Below the pieces are notes generated by a model. The model worked only from the letters and a program-made list of their open reading frames with translations. It did no database searches and was not told the origin of the DNA. A stretch of 64,000 nucleotides of DNA. Source: Himantopus leucocephalus (taxonomy: Eukaryota > Chordata > Aves > Charadriiformes > Recurvirostridae). Of the stretch, positions 13,031-25,450 are shown piece by piece. Made by a program: the position numbers and the translations under genes. The stretch's first letter is position 1. Every line of letters begins with the position of its first letter. Location of the stretch: the NCBI GenBank assembly GCA_003993805.1, contig RSEF01000003.1:81422033-81486032 (forward strand), written 5' to 3'.

Positions 13031-16000
13031 TCACATTTGTTAACCTGGGATATGTTCCCCTCCCAAAGTATTGATCAACAATCTTTGCTTCATCTCAAGA
13101 AGGTTTTTCAGCATCCCACCACTTGAACTCTTTTCCTGACTTGGTCGAGAATGTTTTCCTGACTCAGTCCAGTGGTCTATTTGTCCCCTTCCTTTAAAGA
13201 GTCTGAAAGGAACTGATCAGAATAAAATGTATGCTTTGCATTGAGTGGCACAAAACATGGATCTGTAGGTGTCATAGTTTTGTCAAACAAAAATATTTCC
13301 TTTATGTTGTCACAGCAGGAATTCAGGCCATCTAACTAAAGGCACCAAGCTTTGTGACATTTTTTGTAACGCACACAGTGTGCAGTGTAGTCATGTGTCT
13401 GGGCAAGTGTGAGTCCCTAGAAGAGGGGAGGAATTAGAAATGCATTCTGAAGCAGTGGTTAGTCAGTGGATAAGTTGCACCATGTGCTGTCATGATGGAG
13501 TAGGATTATGGGAGTATCAGTAATATTCATACTCAATGGTGGGAAAGAGCAGCTGGTGACCAGTTCTCCTGGGAAGAGGAGTCAACAAGATATAGTGCAG
13601 GAATCTGTACCATTCCATTTCAATGCTAATGAGTATTTGAAGTTAAAAGCATTCCACAAGATGTTTATGATCCTGTATGAAAAGCCATGGGTGCTTACTC
13701 TCCTAGCTGTAGTAAGAGGAGAGATATGTAGCAAATCCATGCTCCTGCAAGTCCTTCTGTAGACTCCGCTGAAGAATTCAGGGCAGAAACCCCACTTAGA
13801 TGCTTTTAATTGTTCTTTGTGGTAGTCTCTCTTTCCTTCTGTTGACACCATATGAAATCTATAAGTTAGGTGACAGAAATATTGGTCACTTTGAAACTTT
13901 TTGTATCTATAATTGTATGTTTGGCGGAATTATAGTCTTGTGTACAAACTATTAATGGGTTACATTATGGTAATCTAATCTACATCTACTCTGTGTGTCC
14001 TTTGTGGGTTTTCTTGCTTTGCCAGCCCCCTCTGTAAGTGCTTTGTGGAGCTTCCACTAGGTCTTTCTTTTCAGAGTAGTGTGTTTCTTAATATCCCTGT
14101 GGGCTTTCCGAGGTTAACTTTTTTTTTTGTCAGTAATTTTTATTTCTTCTTTAAAAAAATCCATTTTGTAGTTCTGTGGAATTTAGGGAGAGTCCTTCCA
14201 TGCTCCTTTGGTTGTATTTAATTGTTTTCCTCATAAATCACATACTTTGTTTTGATGCAAAACACAGCGACAGAAGAGAATCTGACATTTTATGTAACTG
14301 GCATGTCATTTATAAGATCTCCATTAGACAAAACATTTGTTTAGATACTCTGTTATTCATTTATTTTCATGTCAACACCAAAACCAACTGCAGAAATGAA
14401 CAGAGATGAATAATAAAACAAACTGTTTTAGTATCAATGTACTCTGCCTAAGGCAATATACTGTGCAACTGGTGAAGAATGCTTATTTCCTTCCCAAAAC
14501 CTCTGCTGAGAACCAGCTCTTATAAACAATCTCTTACTCTTTTGTCTTAAGGGACTATTTTCAACTATCTCCAAGACAAAATTTCAGTTGATATTTCACT
14601 TAAAAGACTTCTATGGTTAATTGATAAATAATACCTATCAATTATGGTTATCTTCTCTACTGTTGCGTTATCTTTGTTGTGTCTGCTCTTTGCCAGTTGC
14701 TTTTCTCAGAGTAGTAAATAAAAAAGGCAGCATACAGGTAATAAACAACAACGGTCTCATTAGCAGACAGATTTGACAAGATACGGTTTCTGAGAGATAT
14801 ATGTAAATCTGATAGATATTACAAACAAAAATAAATATTTCAGCTGATCTACTGCAGCAATATCAATGTTCCTGTCATTAGAGCTGGGAGGATAAGGTTT
14901 TTCCTGAAGAAAGACGGTGGCTAGGAAGTAGCTGAAGTTGCCTTCAAAGCATGTATACCCCCAGGTTGCCTTGGGAAGAAAAAGGCAACCAGGAGTAATC
15001 TGTCCAGCTGTTAATAGTTGAAGTAGCCCATTCTCAGACATCATCTTTGAGAGCCAACTAAGAACTCCCAGAGACTGCTGGGTGGACTTGTGTTAGGTAA
15101 TGTATGTGCAGCAAGTGTGCTGGTCCCAAGACCAGCATGAATCCAGGATTCAGGTGTGTGGAAGTAACGCATGTGCAGTTCAGCTGATTCACAGATGTGC
15201 AGTACTTTTGCTGCTTTCTGGGAGCTCTGCACCTATACACGTATAAAAATAGAACATGTGAACCAAGTCTTGTATGGTAAGGCATATGTGTCTCCAAATG
15301 TTGATGAAAGATGATGTGACTTACCCAGCCAGAATGGTTAAACACCAGTAATCTAATTTATTCCCTTGCAAAAGTAAAATTGTTGTCTGAAGAACAACTT
15401 TGAATAGATTAGGCTGCCCCATTTAAAAACTCTTTAGTTTCTTTTGTAAACCATCCTGTGGTTCAATAGGTGTCTCAGTTAATTTTGCCTGAATTCTCAC
15501 TTTTCTGCTGCCATCCTACTCCTCCACTTAAACTATGAATACCATCCTAAATAATTCTGTTACAACTTCAGTGTTTAGGACTTTAAAATATATGGGTGTT
15601 GTTATTATGTTCTCTCTTTGCTTAGCACTTAACCTTCTGATGTTCACACATTCATTTTGAATCAACTGCTGTAAAACCTTGGTCGATTTATGTACTTTCC
15701 TGAGAGTTTCCTCCAATTTGTCAATAACTTCCAAGGACCAAGGCGGGCAGGGCCACGGAAGACTCTGGGAGATAAAAGCAAAGAGAACATTTCTTTTCCT
15801 ATATACGTAGTTCAGAGCTATATTTGCCTCTGCTACAGCCATATAACTTTGTAAATGTGCATTGAATTTGCATTTGCCTCTTACACCGCAGTTTTTCCAG
15901 CATTACTACTTGCTTGGTATCTTCTTCAATGTGAACGGAGCGTCTCTGCTCTGAGTTATTTGTTCTAAGAGGCTTTTTCATGTTAACTAATATTTTTTTA

Positions 16001-18779
16001 TGTTAGCATGATTTTTATTTTCCACGCCCTTGTGTTAATTACGTGCATTCAGAGGGTCTTGGAAAACTTACTATTTAATATAATGATTAGAAAGTTTCAG
16101 TAATATATTGCTTGCCAGAGGCCTCAGATGGCAGTTCAAAACAGGTATGTGAAGAATGGAAATCTGGTGAAGCGTATGTCGGGGCACAGGGAAGTTAAAT
16201 TCCCTTTGACAAAGAAATAATTACGAGCATCAATCTTAAAAGAAGAAAAATAGAAAAAAATGCAAAATCCAATAGATGTCACGGTTTGGTGGTAGACAGT
16301 TCACTAAAGAGTCTTAGCTTGTGTTTTCTCTCTACTCAAGACTTACATTTACCTTATGACCACTAGACACCAAAATGGACAATGTCTCACAGATACTCAT
16401 AATAGCCTATAAGGGGCAAAGGAAAAGGGTTACAAGTAGAAAACCACATTTTTGATTCTGAAGACTGTTAGTCGCGTTTTTGGATGGGGAGAATGAATCC
16501 GAGTTTGGGACTAGGAGTTACACCCTGGTGGTATTCCTCTGCCTCTAGACGTTGGAGTTACTTCTTTTGTGGAACACCGATAAACACACAGCTATTTCCT
16601 TCTCTTATTTTATTGTCTTAAAAATTAATTAAATTAACAAATGCTTCCCATGAAAAATCTTTTGCAGCCATCTGGCGTCCTAATGAGTAAAAGAAAGAAA
16701 ACTCTTGCTGCCAATTTTTCATATGAACAGGATAGTCACCCACAGTTGGAAGTGTAGCTTTCCTCTATTTGAGTTTCTTTATGATGACAAAACATTGACC
16801 AATCTCTTTAGTAAGGACAGAGAATTTAAATTCCAGATTTGTTCAGGTAAGAAATAGTCCACGAGTAGCTTGCTGACTCCTTTACTGGTTTAGCCTGAAA
16901 TATTATGTTGGTTTATGTCGATTGGTCTACAAATCAGAGTGAAGACCGAGGAGGAGAAATTACCAAACTATTCCAACTTTCGCAAGCTTATAGAAGAGTG
17001 TGTTCCTGTTTTGTCATAAAATAATTGCTAAATTTTCATATATGTTTCAGGCCTGAAAAAGATGATCAAAACTGAAGCTGAACGCTGAGAGACCTTCAGC
17101 GAAGGACATTCCCCAAAAGAATTCGATGACTTGAGTATTTAACTTAAAGCATCCTCACTATTTCTGACACAACTTTGTTCAGCATTCAACTAAGTATTAT
17201 CTCTCATACATGCCCAATCTATACTCAGTTTTTGATTGCTTCTTAATGCAGGTTTCTTTTTCTATACATTTATTGTTCAGGAGTTTATAAGAACCATGAC
17301 TGCTAAAGCCCTGTTTGTGGCTGACAAGGGTGCATTGCTGTATTGATAGGGATTCCTCCTAAAATCAGTTGAGGCCAATGGGATGCAGGAATCATTCCAC
17401 CGACTCAAGCTGAAGTTTTTCCTTTGGATGTATTAGATGTATATAGATAGTATTGAGATGTATTAGAAATGGTAAAATGGAGAGAACATTCCATGAATAA
17501 TTTATTTGCATTCAATCATTAATCTATGTTGATCATCACAACTAAACAATAAATGTGACATTTCAAACATTTCCAAACTATCCATAGAATGCAGTTCAGA
17601 AAGGTGCTTTTTGAATGATAAAGTCAAGAAGTACACAACTGTCACAAAAAATGCCTTCTCTGGTTAAATAAACTGCTCTTTGTGGTTTTTTACATATGTA
17701 CATATGCCCATATTTTATTCTGTATAGTGCAGAAAAGTCAGTAAATGCTGTAGGGTTTGCCAACTGGAGGGATTTCTCTATTCTTTTTTTAAGTAGATGA
17801 GCAGTAGACAGGAACTTGCTAGATTTCCAGATGCTTCTGGTAAATCAGGTGGTGGCTATGTTCTTCTGTCAGATGTAATATTTTTTTTTCTTATATTTGA
17901 AGACTGCTGCATGAGTGTTCTCAATGGAATCTAGTATTCACAGTACAATTCTACATTAATTGTGCTTAAAAATAAGGTGGAAAATTCATTAATACCCATA
18001 AGTAATATTTGTAATAACTCAGATTGGGATGTGATAGCTTCTTTTCATCATTGTAAGTCTTTCAGTCAAGACTGAATGTCTTTCTAAGGATGATAAGTTC
18101 AAGGCAAACAGTAATTAAGAAAATGATGTACCAGCTATTGGTCAAGCCCTTTGGCCTGTATATTTTGAGAGTTCGGACCAGTGGCTTTTTTCACTTTCTA
18201 GATCTACACAAACTGTTGGTACAGGACAAAAATGGTGGGTTTTTCAACAAGAAATGAGTTAAAATGTTACGTATGATATTGACTAATTAGCTAGGGAGTA
18301 AAAATCGTAAATGCAGTGGCAATAATGAGTTTTAAGAAAATTAGTTTTCTAAATCCTGTCTTTAAGTTAGAAGTGGTAAATTTTCCCATTCCTAGTGCCA
18401 TGTTTGGACAAAATTGGCTATGACAGAGTTACTGCTCTCTTTCACTCATCATAGAACTTCTGTTTACGGATTTTCCTCTATACCATTTTCCTCTTTCCTC
18501 ATATCAGCTGTTTTCCATGTACCCATGAAAAGGGTTGACATTGCCTTAGCTGTAATTTTGGCATGGTGGTAACTTACGCTGCAGTTGCACCTGTATGAAG
18601 TGATGGTTTCGTTGAAGGATTTTTCCTCTTTGCCAATAAAATGCCAAATTATTTCCTACTCTCTTGATTTGTTTTACAAAAAAAACGGATTAATGTGTGG
18701 TTACACTTGCTTTCCAGAATGTGACTGCTTTTTTATAGTGTGCTGGCTCAACTGCTGATATGCTCTTTCATGGTCTGAA
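13031..18779. other. AT-rich sequence without a supported gene
   Basis: Low-GC DNA with short ORFs only. The most protein-like pair is on the minus strand at 15,981-15,528: 60 and 104 codons in different frames, overlapping by 44 bp, rich in K, E and Q. No family is recognised, and the lengths are unremarkable for 64 kb read in six frames. Confidence 0.5.
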
Positions 18780-18965
18780 CTGACTCCCATCGAAATCAAT
18801 GGAGAAGTTCCCGTTTATTTCTTGAAAATAGTATTGTAGTCTCACATATTAATAGGCTGAGTTTTACCTGTTTATTACAGTCCCAGTGCCAAACCTCTGT
18901 ATTGGACTCGTAGCTCCACTGAAGTCACCAGAGGCATGTGGATTCAATACCAGCTGAGAAGCTCT
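18780..18965. repeat. Possible ancient amniote repeat relic
   Basis: Contains CTGACTCCCATCGAAATCAA near 18,780 and a related CTCCACTGAAGTCACCAG near 18,913. These resemble the 'actcccattgacttcaatggg' type word repeated in many amniote genomes as part of very old interspersed elements. The resemblance is from memory and the copies are degraded, so both family and limits are uncertain. Confidence 0.3.
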
Positions 18966-19221
18966 GTGCCTTGCAGTCATATCGTGCTTTTCTTCACTGC
19001 GCTCTCCCAAATATTGTTTTCTTTGAGAATATGGTTTCCAGCGCTAAGCTCTGTCTTTAACCGGCTATTCACTCTGTACAAATAGAAGGAAGGAATTTTT
19101 TTAATGACTGTACTTAGTGTTTGATACGGTGTCAGATTGATACTGGGAAGAAGTCTACGGTTTAGCTCACCTGCTGTCCCAGCTGGGCTTGCTGTCTGTC
19201 TGCCAGGTTTTTTTCCTTTTC

Positions 19222-19240
19222 TTTTTTTTTTTTTTTTTNT
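19222..19240. repeat. Poly-T run with an ambiguous base
   Basis: Seventeen T, one N at 19,239 and one more T, preceded by a pyrimidine-rich stretch from about 19,206. The N marks an unresolved homopolymer. An ORF that reads through it (19,137-19,322) is not meaningful. Confidence 0.95.
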
Positions 19241-20539
19241 AAAAGGAGACCAAGAAAATCGAAATAAAACTCACAGTTATCAGAACAATAAGAAACAAAA
19301 ATTCAGTGCATGCGTGTATTAAATCCTGTTGTACCTAAAAGTTAACTTTCCTCAGGCGAAAAAAGCAAAGTGGTAAAAGACTGAACTTGACCCAACAGAC
19401 TGTATACACCTTATCTGGCAATATTAACATGCACTTGAAAGTTATTAGTGCCCCAAACCTTTCAATACCAAAGTGTGCCCTAAATGTTATTTGATACTAG
19501 ATGTTACATAAATCTGTATTTTCATTACTAAGCAACTTTAGGATATGTACTGTGTGTTTGAAAAAAGGCACGGTAATAACTCACTAATAATGGGTGCCAT
19601 GTGGGGGGAAAAAGGCAATATTACCTACCTAAGAAATATAAAACATGGTTTATATTTTCAACAGTTTGAGAATGAAATGAAAACAGAATATTTGGTGCAC
19701 CTGTAAAAACATATTTGATCATAATGGCAAGTACAGCATTCTTAGTGTGGGATTCATATTTCATAACTCATGTTCAAACAAGAAAAATGATTATAATGTT
19801 AAGTATTTCCTGAGTTTATTTTGATGGATGGCAGAATAAGTATCTTTTACTCATTAAAATACAGATTGGTATAATTTAATAAATGAATTTAATACACAGA
19901 TGTTCAAGACTGTTTGAGCAGGGTGCATATTAATCAACTTCTCTATAACTGATCCTCTTTTATATTTTTTAAAAGAAATTTGCAGGAGCCAAAAGTTTAT
20001 TAGTTCTGTATGATCTTGATCTGGTATCAGATATCAAGTATGTTATTTGAATCATGTCAGGTGATCAAAGTGTTTCTTTTTGATTGATGAACCTGTAAAC
20101 ACCAAACTATTTGAGTGGTCATTGCTTTTGCATCTGTTTGAGACACTGACACATCCTTTGAAAAAATGGCCAAGATTTTTAAGAGTGACTTGCAATACTG
20201 GGAACTTCACTTTTGGGTGCCCTACAGAAGACTGATCTTTAGACAGTATTAAGTACTCCGGTTTGAAAAGCTGTTTCAAGTTAGATACTTCCAAAATAGG
20301 GCCCCAGAATAATTTGTCATGTACGAGAACTGTAACCAAGAAATGCAGCGCCTGATTTTTCCTATTGTTTATGTACGCTTTTGCTTCTTTGGTTTTAGTG
20401 GAGTTGCACAGGATTTACATGCGCATAAATGAGAAAAGAAATAAGACAGTCATTTTTTAAAGCGTGGATTATGGAAATATGTGGAAGCTGCAAAGTATCA
20501 CAAGTAAGCTTATAGGAAGTATTTGCAGAAAAGACTGGA

Positions 20540-21190
20540 TCTCAGATAAGCCTTGGCCTAAGACCTGCAGAAGAACCTCACTGTCCTGCTACCCTTAATG
20601 CACCCGAAAGAGCCTGTCCTCTTCAATGGGCTCCATAGCCTCGAGAAAGGGCCCGAGCACCCTGCGGAGAGATGCTCAGGAGTGAGGACACCTAAATGCA
20701 GCTCTCTGAGCTGCCTTTGCTTGCCAAATACTGAACACCTGCATGGTTCTGAAATCAGTAACATAAATCCCTTCCTTCGGGATCTGCAGTTTGGTTGTCT
20801 TTGCTGAAATAGCGCTCTGTCTTGTTTTGGTGATAGGTTAGAAAGGGGTTTTTTTTGCTCTTGAAGCAGGATGTGTGTATGGTGCCCTCCTTCTTGCAGC
20901 AGATCAGGACACCGTGGTGTGGGAGATGTATAGGGGTTCGAATCCATTCTCCTCCCCCGAGAAGTGACTTGAAAAAATATGAAGTGCTGGGCAATTCTAC
21001 AATAGAGTTGATTGCATTTATGCCACTTTGCACACAGGACCCCACGCTTTCTTGTGCTAAGAGGGACCATGAGTGAGCATGATTGCCTACAGTCATGTAT
21101 GGGTGAGTGAGGATACCCGTCCTCCAAGAATCATTTCCCCTGCCCTGATTTAGAGCTTTTGCCGCTGAGCAATTGAGTAAAACCAAAGGA
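20540..21190 (-). other. GC-richer block with long overlapping ORFs, not called as a gene
   Basis: The minus strand holds a 189-codon ORF (21,127-20,558) overlapped in another frame by a 143-codon ORF (21,186-20,755). The plus strand holds ORFs of 69 and 73 codons. Neither minus-strand protein shows a signal peptide, membrane segment, zinc-binding pattern or family motif that I recognise. The block is richer in GC than its flanks, which lowers stop-codon density. By a rough estimate one stop-free run of this length is expected by chance in a window this size. A GGTTCGAATCC word at 20,935-20,945 matches the RNA polymerase III B box, but no A box or tRNA fold accompanies it. It may be an old repeat. 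Confidence 0.3.
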
Positions 21191-22496
21191 GTTCTTCCTC
21201 TTTGTCTCTTTCAAGAAAGGTTTTGGTCTTCAGCATTTGTTCTGGGTTCCTGTCTTGTAGGTGAGCTCTGAGCTTACATCTCAGCTTGTAAATGTAACAG
21301 TGCAGGGGTTGGCACCATCTGGCCATGTCCTCCTATTGAACAGGATGGTCAGGTGCAAACGGTCTGTTGGGAACGTTTCTTGGCTTTTGCTAACTTCCTG
21401 ACTGTGCCCAGAAATTTAGGAGAGTGCTAGTTGGCCTGGGCTATGGGCATGCCAGGGGGTACTCTCATAAATTCACAGAGTAGCTTATTGAACGCCATTA
21501 GGTGTGCCAGTGTGCTGGTGCTGCTTAAGGTGCTACTGTAGATGCAGCCACATGGTTCTTCCTAGGTTAAACACTGCGGGTAAATCTAACTGGGAGGTAC
21601 CTAGTTTATGAAACCCATTTGAGAGGAGATGTGGGAGAGTCAGGTGTATGCTTGCCCCTCAAGGCAAGAAGCTGGATGTCTGGCAAACTGGAAAGGGGAG
21701 CACCACTGAGCATTGCCAGGGTTAAAGAACAGCTAAGAAGGCTCCGGTGGTCACAGCAAGTGTTGTAGGCGTGTGTGTGCATTGGTGGTGTTTGATCACA
21801 AAGGGCAAACTAACCGTTCATTCCAGGCTTTATCTTTAAGGGGGAATACCAGATTAGAGGTAGAATGGAAGTAAAAACAAAGAAGTATACGGTTGTCAAA
21901 TTATTTGAGTTCACTGTTCCGCAAGCTCTTAGGTGCATTCCCTGGGGTCAGGTAAAGAATTTGGGAAGAGGACAGTAAGGAAAAGTTTTAGGTGATCACA
22001 CAAGTTTCCCTTCAGGTGTGGTTAAGCCTCTCAGTGCTCAAAAGGAAGACTTTCTCACCTTCACAGCAGCAGCAGCCCTTCCAATCACCTTGACATCAAA
22101 ATTGGTACCCAGGTGGGCCACTGAGAATTAACTGACTTCTGTGTTTGTCCCTGACTCTGCTCCTACCTATTTACCAGAACATCTGGAGGAAGATAGCGCT
22201 GCAGTGACTCTGTCAGAGTTCATTTAGGGGCTGACAGTGAGCAGGATGGCTTGACTGATTTGTACACAAATTCCTGAATCTTTCTGAACTGCATGTTCTT
22301 GCTCCTTCACTGCCCAACACCTTGCAACCATTTGCACCTGTACAGAGTGAGTGTATAAAACTGCCAGTGCAGATGGCAACAATTCTCACCTACTTTGCCC
22401 AGGTTTTAAAGCCTTCACAAACTGCAGGGCAGCAGGAAATCACGTTGAGGGACTTTTTTTTCATTTCTGCTGTGACTCATTCCAAGGTACATGGTC

Positions 22497-23640
22497 CTAC
22501 TTCCCCAAAAGGAGAGGGATGCAAGAGTAGTAAGTGGAAGGATTATTTGCAGCAAACTTTTCATCTCTCATGGTCAACAGGAAAAGTACAGCTTTACTTT
22601 GTTTTTCAGATAACTTAGCTATGATATCATAATGATAAGAAGTTTGCCTTAATGTCCACTTCTGTAATGTATCAGCCAGATAATCAGTTTCTGCTCCAAG
22701 AATTTTAACGAGAGGTTTGTGGTCTGCAATCAGAACAGCTTCTTCCAATGTAAAGACTCATGGAATGTCCTCATACCAAAATACAATAGTCAGAGGGTGA
22801 GTCTTGTTTCATATGTTTCATGAAAGTGGAAGCAATTAGCTTCTTTATTCCATTATTATTTTAGGTGAGAAGCATCTATACCTACAGCTGAAGCATTGTC
22901 AACTGAGAGGGAAGAAGGGGAAATCTAAGGTTTTTTTCATATCTTAACTTCTTGATTTCATTAAATAACTTCCTAAAGTTTTCAGTCCCAAACTGTCCAG
23001 GTAACATTTTTGTTGTTGGATTTACTAATGTAGAGAGAAATTTGCTGTAATAATTAACTGTATGTAAAGAGGATCATACAGTGCTTTTTTGTCATAAGCT
23101 TACTTTCTCTGGAAGTAGTTTAAAGCCTTACACATCGCTTTCATAACCCAGTCAGTTGCCTGTGAATGGAAAAAGCTGTATTTGTCCTTTTTCTTACCTT
23201 TTCAAAATTGTATTAGACGTTACAGCACAGATTCCAGGCTTCTCAAGTGTTTTCTCACTTGCCTTTGAATAAAAATTTCTCTCCACTTGTATCTTGCATA
23301 CTTGTTCTATTATAAATTGAGCTGTCGCTAGTACACCAGCTATGTGCTGCAATCCCAGAAAAGAACCTTATTCATGTTAATGATAATGCGTATCAAGACC
23401 CTGGTTCCAACTCCATCTGCTGGTAAGCCTGAGACAAACCTACCTCTGTACACTTCTGTTCCCCATTTAGTAATGGAAACATTCTTTGGCAACTTTTGCA
23501 TAGGACCTGGGAATAATAATTACGTAGGCCACAAGTCACATCGTTCTGAAATTTTTCTTGACTCCAGAATGTGACCTTCTGTGCTTCAAAAAGAGACATT
23601 ATTTGGGGTAATCTTAAGAGAGCCAACCTCTACTTTCAAG
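22497..23640 (-). pseudogene. Ty3/gypsy-type pol relic: reverse transcriptase and RNase H
   Basis: On the minus strand, from high to low coordinates, the order of a gypsy-type LTR retrotransposon polymerase can be followed across several frames. First is LLNGEQKCTEVGLSQAYQQM (about 23,470-23,411), matching reverse-transcriptase motif A, with Gly where the catalytic Asp is expected. Then come GVLATAQF (about 23,340-23,317), KDKYSFF (about 23,191-23,171) and NYYSKFLSTLVNP (about 23,059-23,021), the connection between the two domains. VDNASAVGIDAS (about 22,902-22,867) matches the start of RNase H. Last are ADHKPLVKILG (about 22,727-22,695) and LQKWTLRQTSYHYDI (about 22,667-22,623), typical of the RNase H end. 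Stops and frame changes are frequent and I found no YxDD motif. Flanking gag, integrase or LTRs were not recognised. The ordered motifs over about 850 bp make chance unlikely. It could instead descend from a domesticated gypsy-derived gene. Confidence 0.8.
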
Positions 23641-24739
23641 GACAGGGTTTTTTACAACACTGACCTTTTACCTTTGCCTCCAAACTTGATCTTCTAATTG
23701 TATCTATATTAACTGAAGAATATGAGACCAATTATGACAATATCATTCATATATAAAATAGTTCACTAATGTACATTTATTGAAAAGCACAGCACACAGA
23801 TTCAGAGACAAAGGTTCTTTCTTTACATCTGGCTTAATTATTGCCAAGTCTCAGGCTGTCCAGTTAATGTTTCCACTGTAAAGATAAAACAGCAACTAAC
23901 CTGTTTCTGAACATCACATTGCCTTCCCTTTCCTTCTTATTTTAATGTTAATGTAGCTTAGAGAAACTACACACGTGCTTGACAGAATTGACCTACCTAT
24001 AATATGTTTACATAAATGCATGTCCACTTCTGATGTTTAAAGAGACACGGGCTTTAATGGAGGTTTTTGTATAAGAATCTTCGCAGAGTCCTGCTGGCAT
24101 CAGTGAGTTATGAACCAACCCCATGGTGATGTCTTCCTTTGTAGAACGGTGTTGTGCTATTGCAGACAGGTTAGTATCAAGGTTTGGAGACCTTCTGCAG
24201 TTTTGATTCTTGTAAAATGGGACTCGGAATTCTAGGTACTCTTGGCAACTTGTAAAATCTCAACTAATAAGCAACGCACTGAGAAATCTTTTTGTATGTA
24301 CTGTTTTTTGGTGAAATAACTCAAAGAATTTTTTTCAAGAATAATAAAACCCAAGGTAAGTTGGATGGTGAGCCCCAAGGATTAGGGTTTTTTTATAACT
24401 TCCCCATCTTCTGTGCCTTTGGCACTCCATCTCTTGCAACAACAGATATCACATACCTCACTTAAGAACTGCTTATTAAAGCAATAATCACTGATCTTCA
24501 CAGTGGGAACTGCAGTACTGAGCCAAAGTCACAGGTGCCATATTTGGCAGCAAACCTTTATACATCATCTACTGTCCTGCTGCTTTTTAGGCTGTTAGTC
24601 TAGGAATTCCAGGCAATTGGCAGGCTTGTTGGAGAAGCTCAATAGCTCCAGTGAAGCTGCCCCGTGCTCAGATATCCTGAGCAAATGGCCACTGCCGATG
24701 TACAAATTGACTTCACATTTGTCGCATGGGTTTGATGTG
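23641..24739. other. Sequence beside the gypsy relic, nothing recognised
   Basis: This is where gag or protease of the gypsy relic would lie, upstream on the minus strand. I read it for such motifs and found none that I can support. It is AT-rich with no ORF of note. Confidence 0.4.
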
Positions 24740-25450
24740 TGAGATCAGTTGCATCAGCGTGGCAAAGCTGCAGCAAGTTGAATTCCGTGGCTATGCCCAT
24801 GATAGTACATCAGTCAGTGCCAAGAGACGTTTCTGAGGGCTGGACACTCAGCAAAGTGTACCAGCGAAGTGTTCGAAGGCCTCTGCCATTGTTTTGCCTC
24901 GGGCCGACTGGAAGCAACACTCTGCTGCTACAGTTGAGCTAAAGTACCTTATGGAGAGGGATACCTTAGGAGCTTGGACAGGGAGCAGCACCGATACAGC
25001 CCAACTGCTTTTGAGAATGGGTTTGTATGCCCAACGTGAAACGTTTTGGGTCGGCATTAACTGCTGTGTCTCTGCAGTAAACACTACAGAGAAACAGGGT
25101 GTTCTTTTAAGATCAGGATCAAAGCCTGCAGGAAGACGAAGCTCAGACACAAGAACTGAAGTCGTGCCTTACACGGGGCATTGGAACCATGTCTGGAGAC
25201 ACCTAAACTAGCACCAACACCATCTGCTCTATAAGCATTGTACAGCCTAGCCCCATGAGAAGCGAGGTCCGTCGCATTAGAGCTGTCTGTGTCACTGCTG
25301 CTGAGAAGCAGGGCTTATCGTCTTGTCCGTTGCCCTGCCCTGGCACTGCTGCCCTGCTGCTGATTCTGGATCTAACACAGTCTAGGAGATTTCTGCCTTG
25401 CAGCCCACTGCGCAGGGAAGACATGGCCTCAGGTATGCAGGGTCGGTGGT
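24740..25450. other. CpG-retaining segment with antisense ORF pairs
   Basis: By hand count about 21 CpG lie in 24,757-25,450, far denser than the surrounding AT-rich DNA. ORFs of 105 codons (24,894-25,211, plus), 100 codons (25,150-24,848, minus) and 67 to 73 codons overlap each other. None has a recognisable domain. The segment may be a younger insertion that has not yet lost CpG, such as an LTR, or a regulatory region. I see no LTR termini. Confidence 0.35.

Noticed and set aside
20935..20945. Perfect polymerase III B box GGTTCGAATCC, possible tRNA gene
   Set aside because: No A box at the right distance, no acceptor stem pairing and no terminator pattern.
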